Below are positions 1-5,784 of a stretch of 6,065 nt of DNA, piece by piece. The stretch is taken from assembly GCA_009779045.1 (NCBI GenBank), contig WREZ01000080.1:1-6065 (forward strand). Reading direction: 5' to 3'. Under the pieces are notes generated by a model. The model was given only the letters and a program-made list of their open reading frames with translations, did not search any database and was not told the DNA's origin. Position 1 is the stretch's first letter; each line of letters starts with the position of its first letter. The translations under genes were made by a program, and so were the position numbers. This DNA is from Candidatus Bathycorpusculum sp. GTDB taxonomy: Archaea; Thermoproteota; Bathyarchaeia; Bathyarchaeales; Bathycorpusculaceae.

Positions 1-235
1 CAGCCTCATCAAAGCATGGACTCAGAGCTGGATACATACATAAAAAATAAGAAAAGGAAGAGACCAACACGTAATTTTGGATTGTTTTTTTTTATGTTTG
101 TGGGGCTTGAAGATAGTTTAAGGGGTAAGGGAGAGCGTGCAAAAATTAATTGTTCTCCAAACCTTTCCACCGACAATCCAAGTTACTTGTTGGTCTTTAT
201 CCTCTTCTTCTTTTTTTACCTCCATCATCTTATGG
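1..235. other. Gene-poor 3' flank of the Cdv operon
   Basis: No gene in this stretch can be supported with confidence. The plus strand has short open frames at the left edge that stop at 41-43 or 48-50; either could be the last codons of a plus-strand gene entering from outside the window, but 14-15 residues are too few to identify. A T tract follows at 85-93. The minus strand has a 36-codon frame (228 down to 118) starting eight bases after the cdvC stop, without a convincing ribosome binding site ahead of it. The region is probably where the Cdv operon and a neighbouring plus-strand gene converge. Confidence 0.4.
85..93 (+). terminator. Possible oligo-T terminator for an incoming plus-strand transcript
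   Basis: A run of nine T occurs on the plus strand, about 35-45 bases after the first stop codons of the frames that enter from the left edge. Archaeal RNA polymerase commonly terminates at such T tracts without a hairpin. The assignment depends on there being a plus-strand gene outside the window, which cannot be seen. Confidence 0.3.
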
Positions 236-1429
236 TTAGAGGGCTTTGAATGCCTCAGACCATTTATTGTACTCTGTTAGCATTTCTAAGCTAACACTTG
301 GCCTACGTTGTTCTAGGATTTGTCGGAAATCTTTCATTGTTAAGGGTCTAGGTTTTGCTGCTTTATCCTGTGCTTTACCAGATTCAAAGAATTCGCCAAT
401 TAAGCTAAGCTGTGCAGACTGACAAACATCACGAATATCACTACCAGAAAAACCCTCTGTTAGAGGCGTTAACTCTGACAAATCTACGCCTGAACCGATA
501 ATTAGATTACTAGCATAATGTTGCAGCATGTTAAACCTTGTCTCGCCATCAGGTAAAGGAACAAAAACACGTTTCTGGAACCGACGAACAAAAGCCCAAT
601 CAAGATTCCAAGGCTTGTTAGTTGCACCAATCACATAAATGTGAAGGTTTTTACCCTTATCAGTAATACCATCCATTTCCTTTAAAAACTGATTTTTAAC
701 ACGAATCTCGCCACCAACATCATTAGCAGAACCCTTACCCATAAGAGAATCTAACTCATCAACAAAGACAATTGCGGCTCTACCCTCATTAGCACATTTA
801 CGTGTAGCATTAAACAATTTAGCAACATTTTGCTCAGCTTCACCTAACCATTTAGACATAATAGAGGCAGCGTCAATGCTGTAAAAATTAGCATCAATCT
901 CTGTAGCTACTGCTGCAGCTAAAAGAGTCTTACCACAACCCGGAGGACCATAAAGCAAAATACCCCTAGGCCAACCAAGAGGATACAAATCAGGACGCTG
1001 CACAGGATACACAATAGCCTCTTTAACCGCCTTCTTAGCAACATCCAACCCAACCACCTGATCCCAATTAACCATAGGACGCTCAGTAACTATAATCTCA
1101 TCATTACTCGATTTAGCAGAACCATCATTCTCCAAAGTCGCAGAACCACCACTACCACCATCATTAGCCTCAGCATTAGCCTCAGCACGCATCTCAGAAG
1201 AAGAAACAACACCCTGCAAAACCTTAATTCTCTCCTGATACGCAATAGCACGCTGAACATACACTTTATTTAAACCATACTCTGGATATAACTGAACAAG
1301 CTGCAATAGACTCTCTATAGCCTTCTGATAAAGAGTAATAGCTCTACCCTTTTGACCTTGCTTATCCATCCTAACAGCATCCAACGCATAATCTGTTGCT
1401 GCCTTCTCCAACTCACTAGAAGCACTCAT
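236..1429 (-). CDS. cdvC: CdvC, Vps4-type AAA+ ATPase of the archaeal ESCRT division system
   Basis: This 397-residue protein is the ATPase that remodels ESCRT-III polymers during cell division. Residues about 5-72 form an MIT domain, the three-helix module that binds MIM motifs of ESCRT-III proteins. A low-complexity Ala/Gly/Ser/Asn/Asp linker follows (about 80-110), then a complete AAA module: Walker A GPPGCGKT (161-168), pore loop 1 with K193-W194, Walker B IVFVDELDS (220-228) with catalytic E225, sensor 1 N271 in the NKPWN segment, arginine fingers R282-R283, and the GFSGSDIRD segment (326-334). The C-terminus ends in an aromatic helix (WSEAF) as in Vps4. All catalytic residues are present, so it should be active. 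It is the last gene of the operon, 24 bases after cdvB. A G-rich stretch at 1448-1444 is the likely but rather distant ribosome binding site for the ATG. The identification is very secure; the role comes from Sulfolobus homologues. Confidence 0.96.
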   Translation of the reverse strand: MSASSELEKAATDYALDAVRMDKQGQKGRAITLYQKAIESLLQLVQLYPEYGLNKVYVQRAIAYQERIKVLQGVVSSSEMRAEANAEANDGGSGGSATLENDGSAKSSNDEIIVTERPMVNWDQVVGLDVAKKAVKEAIVYPVQRPDLYPLGWPRGILLYGPPGCGKTLLAAAVATEIDANFYSIDAASIMSKWLGEAEQNVAKLFNATRKCANEGRAAIVFVDELDSLMGKGSANDVGGEIRVKNQFLKEMDGITDKGKNLHIYVIGATNKPWNLDWAFVRRFQKRVFVPLPDGETRFNMLQHYASNLIIGSGVDLSELTPLTEGFSGSDIRDVCQSAQLSLIGEFFESGKAQDKAAKPRPLTMKDFRQILEQRRPSVSLEMLTEYNKWSEAFKAL

Positions 1430-1453
1430 CTTATTTACAATATCCCCCTTAAC

Positions 1454-2380
1454 TTATTCTGGCGATTTCAATTCCAATTTTATCTTGCCCTGAGTACCAA
1501 GATTCTCAAGAGCACGCTCAATTTCAACATCAGTTATCTTAAGATCACTCGAACACCGCGAAAGATCAAGCTCACCATCACACTTACGCACATACTCAAG
1601 AAGAGCCTCCTCAAGAGTCCGCTGCTTAGTAACAGAAGAAGAAACAGGCTGCTTAACCTCCATGGTAATCTCTTTAACCTCAGACTTAAAAGAGATCAAA
1701 GTTTTAGAAACATCAAACCCCGATGCCTCAACCTCCTTAGCACCAAACACTCCAGAAGCAGATGCAGTCAAAGCAACACGCTCCCTAACAGGAACCTGCG
1801 GAGCCCTAAGAGGCTTTACAGGAGCAGACACAGGAGGTTCAGGCAAATCTTCAGAAAGCTTGCGCGCCATTAGCGCAGACACTTCCTTGAGAATCTCCTC
1901 ACCACCCTCAGTCTTATGACCAACAGGAATAACAGATCCATCACTATTCAACTTGGTAACATTAAGTGTATCTTGAATAGTGTTAGTTACATTACTTAAT
2001 TCAACACTAACATCAGGCAAAAGCTGAAACAGACCAGACGAAGCATCCTGAAGCACCTTTAAAGTCGGACGCAAATCAAATACTGCATCACTAAGCTCAC
2101 GAATAGTCTCAATACGAAGAATAACACCTTCAATATTTAACTGCATACCATAAACAAGTTGATGAAGACGCCTAACCTCAACTACTTCAGCAGCATAGAT
2201 GTTAGCTTTCTCACGATTAGTTTTAGTCGCATTTATACAAGTGTTAAAAAGTAACTGTTCACGCTGCTTTAAACGAAAAACAGTATTCTCTAACTTATTT
2301 TTTTGAATTTGAAGAGTAGTAATAGTTGTATTGGCAACATCACGGATAGAAGGAGACGTTTTCTTTGTTCCAAAATCCAT
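1454..2380 (-). CDS. cdvB: CdvB, ESCRT-III protein with MIM2-like motif and C-terminal winged helix
   Basis: This 308-residue protein is an ESCRT-III (Snf7-like) polymer subunit. Residues about 15-175 are the helical core, with a long basic first hairpin. They align with the upstream paralogue, for example in the segments around VEVRRL (67-72), RELSDAV (94-100) and SSGLFQLLP (114-122). Residues 178-190 (DLPEPPVSAPVKP) resemble the MIM2 motif that binds the Vps4/CdvC MIT domain. After a linker, residues about 252-305 have the helix-helix-hairpin pattern of the winged helix that Sulfolobus CdvB uses to bind CdvA. I place the start at the ATG at 2380 because GGAGGG lies at 2396-2391, ten bases upstream. 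A TTG at 2398 is in frame but would put that binding site inside the gene. The plus strand here is A/C-rich, unlike cdvA. Confidence 0.92.
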   Translation of the reverse strand: MDFGTKKTSPSIRDVANTTITTLQIQKNKLENTVFRLKQREQLLFNTCINATKTNREKANIYAAEVVEVRRLHQLVYGMQLNIEGVILRIETIRELSDAVFDLRPTLKVLQDASSGLFQLLPDVSVELSNVTNTIQDTLNVTKLNSDGSVIPVGHKTEGGEEILKEVSALMARKLSEDLPEPPVSAPVKPLRAPQVPVRERVALTASASGVFGAKEVEASGFDVSKTLISFKSEVKEITMEVKQPVSSSVTKQRTLEEALLEYVRKCDGELDLSRCSSDLKITDVEIERALENLGTQGKIKLELKSPE

Positions 2381-2390
2381 GTTTCTCCAT

Positions 2391-2396
2391 CCCTCC
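2391..2396 (-). promoter_or_regulatory. Ribosome binding site that fixes the cdvB start
   Basis: On the minus strand GGAGGG is followed by ten bases and then ATG (2380). It overlaps the first codons of a longer in-frame reading from TTG at 2398, and no comparable site lies ahead of that TTG. This favours the shorter 308-residue CdvB. Confidence 0.8.
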
Positions 2397-2415
2397 AATG
2401 ATGCTACCTAAGTGT

Positions 2416-3183
2416 TTAAAGCCCAGCTTTTCCGATTTCTTTTACGTATACAACAACAGGTGGCTCTGGCAGATCATTAACAGAGGTATTGTTGTCATTA
2501 ACAGAAGAAACAGGAACAGAAACAGGCTTTTGTTGTGTCGTTACAGTTTCAGCATAGACTTTATTTGCCTTTGGCAATGTTGAGGGGTCACCAATTAAAA
2601 TGCTGGAAACTTTGCTCTTTATAATTTCATAATCAGCCCTCTCAGTAGTTGCACGTTTTAGACTATCTTGTAGCAGATTAAATGCTGTTTGATAGGTTTC
2701 TTCAGCTACTTGACCGATTTCATGTTCAAGCTCAAGATTAGCTATAGCATAACTTAGAGATTTAATCTCTTCATCACAACGGGCAATTTCTACAGATGCT
2801 TCGTCGATTATAACTTGGCCATCTTTTTTTAGCTGGTTCAAAACACCTTCAAAGCTATTGTGCAATTCTTGGAATAAATCATGAGTAATTTTCTGTTTAT
2901 CATGTAAATCTTTTATGGCTTGATCTTTTCTCCAAAGCAGAGGTATTTGATCACATAACATGTTTGCTTGAGACTTAATTTTTGAAACAAATGTAATCTC
3001 AGAACCGTTAAATCGAAGATTGTCCATAGCTTGCTTTGAAAATTGACCATCAGAAAATTCTACAAAGACAGCGTCAAATTTACCATTTGGGTCTAATGCA
3101 AAGGAGGCAACTTTACCGATTACTTTTCCATACTCGTTTTTTATGGGTTTACCCAAAGAAAGAAAAAGATTGGAGGAAGACAT
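2416..3183 (-). CDS. cdvA: CdvA, PRC-barrel and coiled-coil division protein
   Basis: This 255-residue protein matches the CdvA plan. Residues about 5-65 form a PRC-type beta-barrel (GKPIKNEYGKVIGKV, then the strand VFVEFSDGQF). Residues about 80-192 are charged and helical, consistent with the long coiled coil that builds CdvA filaments. Residues about 200-236 are a flexible Thr/Val/Ser/Asn-rich linker. In Sulfolobus CdvA binds the membrane and recruits CdvB through a C-terminal peptide (E3B) that docks on the CdvB winged helix. Here the last 19 residues (237-255) join DLPEPPV, identical to a motif in the neighbouring CdvB, to VVVYVKEIGKAGL, which looks like a beta strand suited to such docking. 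The ATG has AGGAG nine bases upstream (3197-3193). The gene sits 26 bases after the ESCRT-III paralogue and 35 before cdvB. Length is slightly above the usual size of about 240. Confidence 0.88.
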   Translation of the reverse strand: MSSSNLFLSLGKPIKNEYGKVIGKVASFALDPNGKFDAVFVEFSDGQFSKQAMDNLRFNGSEITFVSKIKSQANMLCDQIPLLWRKDQAIKDLHDKQKITHDLFQELHNSFEGVLNQLKKDGQVIIDEASVEIARCDEEIKSLSYAIANLELEHEIGQVAEETYQTAFNLLQDSLKRATTERADYEIIKSKVSSILIGDPSTLPKANKVYAETVTTQQKPVSVPVSSVNDNNTSVNDLPEPPVVVYVKEIGKAGL

Positions 3184-3209
3184 TTTACTTAACTCCTACT
3201 ACTTCCTTT

Positions 3210-3875
3210 TTAGTATCCTTCAGTTGTTCTTTCTGCGCGTGCAGGTGCAGTTGAGGGCATTCCTGGGGGCAGATCTGGAAACTTGTCTTTGATTTTCTGT
3301 TCTGCAACAGTAGCGGCTTCAGTTAGAATCTTGGCGGCATCTTCGTTTACTGCATCGAAGTTTAGGGTCATTCCACTACCTTGGCCTGCTTCAAGCATAA
3401 TTCCACTCAACATGTTACCAATTTCGCCTAGTTCATTTTCAGCTTCTGGGAATACGCTGCACAATCCACTGCGAACGGAGCGTAGAACACCAACTGCTGG
3501 ACCTAAGGTGGATACTACATCACCTAATTCAGATGCTGTTCGTAACCGTAAGGTAATTTGTTCAAGTGCAAGTTTTGCATTCATGATCAATTTAGACATT
3601 TTTCGTACTTCAGCAAGTTCATTTGCAAAAACATTTGCGCGTGCACTGTCATGTTTGGTGTATGCGTCAACAATTTTTGCAAAAATTGCACGATCTCTTT
3701 GTGTAAATCTTTCATTAGCTTGGTCTAATTTTTGAACTTGAAGATCAATACGGCGGGTTGCAAAATCCAACCGTGGCTTTAATGGTGTTGGCGGTTTTAC
3801 CGCATCTTTTATTCTATCTGTAAATGGAGTCTCGTCTCGTCTACTATCCCATTTCTTAGCAAATTTTTCTGACAA
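3210..3875 (-). CDS. CdvB-family ESCRT-III paralogue without winged helix (CdvB1-like)
   Basis: This 221-residue protein is the first gene of the operon. Residues about 35-190 form the ESCRT-III helical core: a basic amphipathic first hairpin (about 36-110, with the conserved segment ANELAEVRKMSKL at 84-96) and further helices through the RSGLCSVFPEAENELG region (135-150). It ends soon after a proline-rich MIM2-like stretch, KFPDLPPGMPSTAP (198-211), and has no winged helix. It therefore resembles the CdvB1/B2-type subunits of Sulfolobus, which constrict the division ring but do not bind CdvA directly. The start is TTG at 3875: an in-frame stop codon immediately precedes it, a strong AGGAGG lies nine bases upstream, and no in-frame ATG occurs until residue 93. 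Having this paralogue inside the cdvA-cdvB-cdvC cluster differs from the three-gene Sulfolobus cluster, where CdvB paralogues are encoded elsewhere. Confidence 0.9.
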   Translation of the reverse strand: MSEKFAKKWDSRRDETPFTDRIKDAVKPPTPLKPRLDFATRRIDLQVQKLDQANERFTQRDRAIFAKIVDAYTKHDSARANVFANELAEVRKMSKLIMNAKLALEQITLRLRTASELGDVVSTLGPAVGVLRSVRSGLCSVFPEAENELGEIGNMLSGIMLEAGQGSGMTLNFDAVNEDAAKILTEAATVAEQKIKDKFPDLPPGMPSTAPARAERTTEGY

Positions 3876-3884
3876 TTAATTTTG

Positions 3885-3890
3885 CCTCCT
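3885..3890 (-). promoter_or_regulatory. Ribosome binding site for the TTG start of the first Cdv gene
   Basis: AGGAGG on the minus strand is nine bases from TTG (3875-3873). It is the strongest Shine-Dalgarno match in the window. Together with the stop codon directly before the TTG, it establishes this non-ATG start. Confidence 0.85.
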
Positions 3891-3937
3891 ATAACTTGTA
3901 ACACATATACTACCACCAAGTACAAAAGGGGTGTTAA

Positions 3938-3958
3938 TATGCACATATATACGTGAAC
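3938..3958 (-). promoter_or_regulatory. Candidate TATA promoter of the Cdv operon
   Basis: The minus strand reads TATATAT at 3951-3945. With the usual archaeal spacing of about 25 bases, transcription would start near 3922, leaving a leader of roughly 45 bases that includes the AGGAGG site. The TATA element lies inside a near-palindrome (3942-3955, one mismatched pair) and abuts one copy of the TACGTGAAC repeat, so a regulator could compete with TBP. Another TATATG at 3909-3904 is less likely because its transcript would begin at or after the ribosome binding site. Confidence 0.5.
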
Positions 3959-3999
3959 ACATACGGGTGTATATACACCTTATTAGAGGATACGTGAAC
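3950..3999. repeat. Paired 9-base direct repeat upstream of the Cdv operon
   Basis: TACGTGAAC occurs at 3950-3958 and again at 3991-3999. The 41-base distance is close to four helical turns, so two bound proteins would lie on the same face of the DNA. One copy adjoins the candidate TATA box. This could be an operator for cell-cycle control of division genes; the function is inferred from position only. Confidence 0.4.
3966..3979. repeat. Perfect 14-base palindrome between the direct repeats
   Basis: GGTGTATATACACC equals its own reverse complement. It lies between the two TACGTGAAC copies, upstream of the Cdv operon. Such symmetry suits a dimeric regulator. Its core could also serve as a TATA element in either direction, so it may simply be a second promoter. 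Confidence 0.45.
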
Positions 4000-4041
4000 C
4001 TTGACTTAATACATTAAAGACCATACAATAAACTAACATCA

Positions 4042-4070
4042 TTTATACAAAAAAATGTAAGCTATATTAA
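4042..4070 (+). promoter_or_regulatory. Candidate TATA elements for the small membrane protein gene
   Basis: Two AT elements lie upstream of the ATG at 4111: TTTATA at 4042-4047 and TATATTAA at 4063-4070. The second would place a transcription start near 4090-4095, just before the weak AGGT ribosome binding site at 4098-4101. The region is AT-rich throughout, so the match is only moderately informative. Confidence 0.35.
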
Positions 4071-4110
4071 AAAGATACAAAACACAAATAACAACACAGG
4101 TAAACAATAG

Positions 4111-4335
4111 ATGAGCAACAGAATAAAAACCTTCGCCATAATAGCCATATTAGGCTTTGTTATAGGCATAATCGCAAAAGTCGCAGCAGACCACATCAGC
4201 ACATGGATAGAAGCAAACACAACATCGCTATCAGGTATCACACCATACATACTAGCAGGCATCGCAGGTGCAATACTAACAATAGTCATCGTCATCATAT
4301 GGGCCCACCTAACAAGCAAAAAAAACAAATACTAA
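4111..4335 (+). CDS. Small two-helix membrane protein of unknown function
   Basis: I do not recognise this 74-residue protein. It has two hydrophobic segments, about residues 7-26 (with FAIIAILGFVIGIIA) and 46-65 (with ILAGIAGAILTIVIVII). A polar loop of about 20 residues (D27, H28, W32, E34, N36) lies between them, and basic residues sit at both ends (R4, K6; K70-K73). This predicts a hairpin with both termini in the cytoplasm. Glycine and alanine in both helices suggest close packing. The ATG has a weak AGGT nine bases upstream. It is transcribed away from the Cdv operon across a shared 235-base region, so co-regulation is possible but unproven. Coding character is supported by the regular hydrophobic pattern and by in-frame fit to the binding site; the overlapping minus-strand frame is also hydrophobic but lacks such support. 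Confidence 0.65.
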   Translation: MSNRIKTFAIIAILGFVIGIIAKVAADHISTWIEANTTSLSGITPYILAGIAGAILTIVIVIIWAHLTSKKNKY

Positions 4336-4653
4336 ACACACAAAACACCCCCACACTTATTTATCATCAACAAACAAACAAGCAACAAATAACAAAAATT
4401 CTAAAAAACAAATAATTAAATATACATGGACTCGGTAGCGGAAAAAGACTTCACAAGCATCCAGCTTAAATTCCCCGCTTTCAGCCTCATCGTACCTCGA
4501 TTTCCTCATCGTCCAACCCTATAAAAATCAACAACTTATTTTACGCTTTCGCCAAAAAAACCAACACACCAACAACAATAACCCCAAAAATTAAACCAAA
4601 AAGGCCTACTTATTTACTTAAAAAACAACACACACACCCACCCCACATATAGA
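4336..4653. other. Intergenic region with a GC-rich island at about 4425-4524
   Basis: No protein gene is secure here. Bases 4341-4420 are about 25% G+C with a single G, whereas 4426-4524 are about 47% G+C, so a distinct element is embedded. The island contains a 32-codon plus-strand frame (ATG 4426 to TAA 4524) without a ribosome binding site, and a tandem CCTCATCGT at 4485-4493 and 4504-4512 (period 19). As minus-strand RNA it could fold into an eight-pair stem (two G-U pairs) closing a smaller AAGC/GCUU hairpin. A TATA-like TTAAATATA lies at 4416-4424. A structured small RNA is possible; I cannot assign a family, and tRNA features are absent. Confidence 0.35.
4554..4625 (-). terminator. 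Multi-T-tract terminator region after the radical SAM gene
   Basis: Reading the minus strand beyond the stop at 4654 there are T tracts at 4625-4620 (six), 4602-4598 (five), 4590-4586 (five) and 4560-4554 (seven). Clusters of T tracts without a hairpin are typical archaeal terminators. Only one of the tracts may be used. Confidence 0.45.
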
Positions 4654-5784
4654 TTAAGGAATTATTTCAGCACCGTTATATTTAATAAAATCAAAATCTG
4701 AAAGACAAATTTTCCCCTGAGAAATCAACTGTTTAATACGAGGAATTTTGGCAGAAACATCAACAACCAATGCCTTAACAGTATTACAAACCTCCTTGTA
4801 AGCATCTACACTCCAACGCTGCGTAACATTAGCATAATAACAACGTCCCCCACACATATTCAAAATTTCACACTTAGAACAAGGCAACTGATTGACAAAT
4901 ACCTTCTTTAACTTTAACGGATGCGAATCCACTATATGCCCCAAATAATGATTACCCATACCCCACATCGTAGGGCACGCCAAAATATAACCATCCGTCT
5001 GAATAGCATAATTTATCCAACCACCCCCACAACGCAAAAAATTCACCGCCTCACCATGCAACAAAGAGTAAGCTATACCCAAAATAGGATAAAGCTTCAA
5101 AACCCGACCCTCACGCTCCATAACATCAACCCAAAAATCAACAAGCCGCCTAACACCAGGAATATAACTATTTGCAGACCACTCCCTAAAATTACGCCGC
5201 TTATAATCATTCCCCCAAAACCCCGCATTAAGCTGCCAATGAACAGACGAAAAAGAAAACTCGGGATTTTCAAGCAAAAAACGAACTTGACTATAAATGT
5301 CAGTCTGCTCCATCACAGTAACCCGCGCAATCAACTCCCCACTAAAACCATTTCGCTGTATAAGTCTCAAATTCTCAACAACCTTACGAAAAACACCCTG
5401 ACCCCTATAAAAATCAGTCAAACCCTCCTCGCCATCAACAGACACAAGCAACGTATGAAAACGATTAACATATTTAGACTCTAACTTATCAAGAAGAAGA
5501 CCATTAGTCTGCATCATATACAATTTAGGCTCAATAACATCCATAATTTGCCTAAGAGACTCTAACTGCATCAAAGGCTCACCACCATAAAAAGTCAAAA
5601 CACACTCAGGATCCTTACCCACAAAATCCTTAAGAACACCAACATCATACGCAACCTTACACGGCAAAGAATAATCCACCTCTAAATTATCACTAAAATC
5701 CTCATCAAAATCATCCAAAGACTCACCAAAACAATAACGGCACTGAAGATTACAACCAGTAGTAAGAATCACATGAAAGAACAT
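4654..5784 (-). CDS. Radical SAM/SPASM protein, putative peptide-modifying (AF1577/Mhun_1560 type)
   Basis: This 376-residue enzyme should cleave S-adenosylmethionine at a [4Fe-4S] cluster to start radical chemistry. The cluster motif CxxxCxxC is at C11, C15 and C18, only ten residues from the start, and the SAM-binding GGEP is at 67-70. The C-terminal part carries a SPASM-type cysteine set for auxiliary Fe-S clusters: C252, then TDGYILACP with C270, C302, C305, then CGGRC (C311, C315) and C333. The order and the CGGRCYYAN ending resemble the archaeal family named as putative peptide-modifying enzymes; the natural substrate is unknown and no precursor gene is obvious nearby. I chose ATG 5784 because family members begin just before the cysteine motif. 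ATG 5817 (with GGTG upstream) and GTG 5889 are in frame, but they add a hydrophobic segment encoded by G/T-repetitive DNA. It converges with the small membrane protein gene. Confidence 0.85.
   Translation of the reverse strand: MFFHVILTTGCNLQCRYCFGESLDDFDEDFSDNLEVDYSLPCKVAYDVGVLKDFVGKDPECVLTFYGGEPLMQLESLRQIMDVIEPKLYMMQTNGLLLDKLESKYVNRFHTLLVSVDGEEGLTDFYRGQGVFRKVVENLRLIQRNGFSGELIARVTVMEQTDIYSQVRFLLENPEFSFSSVHWQLNAGFWGNDYKRRNFREWSANSYIPGVRRLVDFWVDVMEREGRVLKLYPILGIAYSLLHGEAVNFLRCGGGWINYAIQTDGYILACPTMWGMGNHYLGHIVDSHPLKLKKVFVNQLPCSKCEILNMCGGRCYYANVTQRWSVDAYKEVCNTVKALVVDVSAKIPRIKQLISQGKICLSDFDFIKYNGAEIIP

Noticed and set aside
118..228. 36-codon minus-strand frame just after cdvC, beginning MMEVKKEEED
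   Set aside because: It starts eight bases after the cdvC stop but has no ribosome binding site before the ATG. The GGAGGT nearby lies inside the frame with no start codon behind it, and the Lys/Glu start reflects purine-rich DNA. It remains possible as a tiny fifth gene but is not supported.
16..249. 77-codon plus-strand frame at the left edge
   Set aside because: It runs through T tracts that translate as Phe runs and overlaps the cdvC end. It has no ribosome binding site and no recognisable protein pattern.
1352..1873. Long plus-strand frames opposite cdvB, cdvC, the first ESCRT-III gene and the radical SAM gene
   Set aside because: They lie antisense to clearly identified genes and translate as Arg/Asn/Thr-rich or Ser-rich sequence typical of shadow frames.
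4062..4328. 88-codon minus-strand hydrophobic frame opposite the small membrane gene
   Set aside because: It is the complement of the plus-strand gene, Met-rich from CAT codons, with no ribosome binding site. The plus-strand reading has better start context and charge pattern.
4425..4524. tRNA or C/D box guide RNA in the GC-rich island
   Set aside because: No T-loop, anticodon arm or acceptor pairing can be found. GATGA and CTGA words occur on the minus strand but are not spaced as C, D', C' and D boxes should be.
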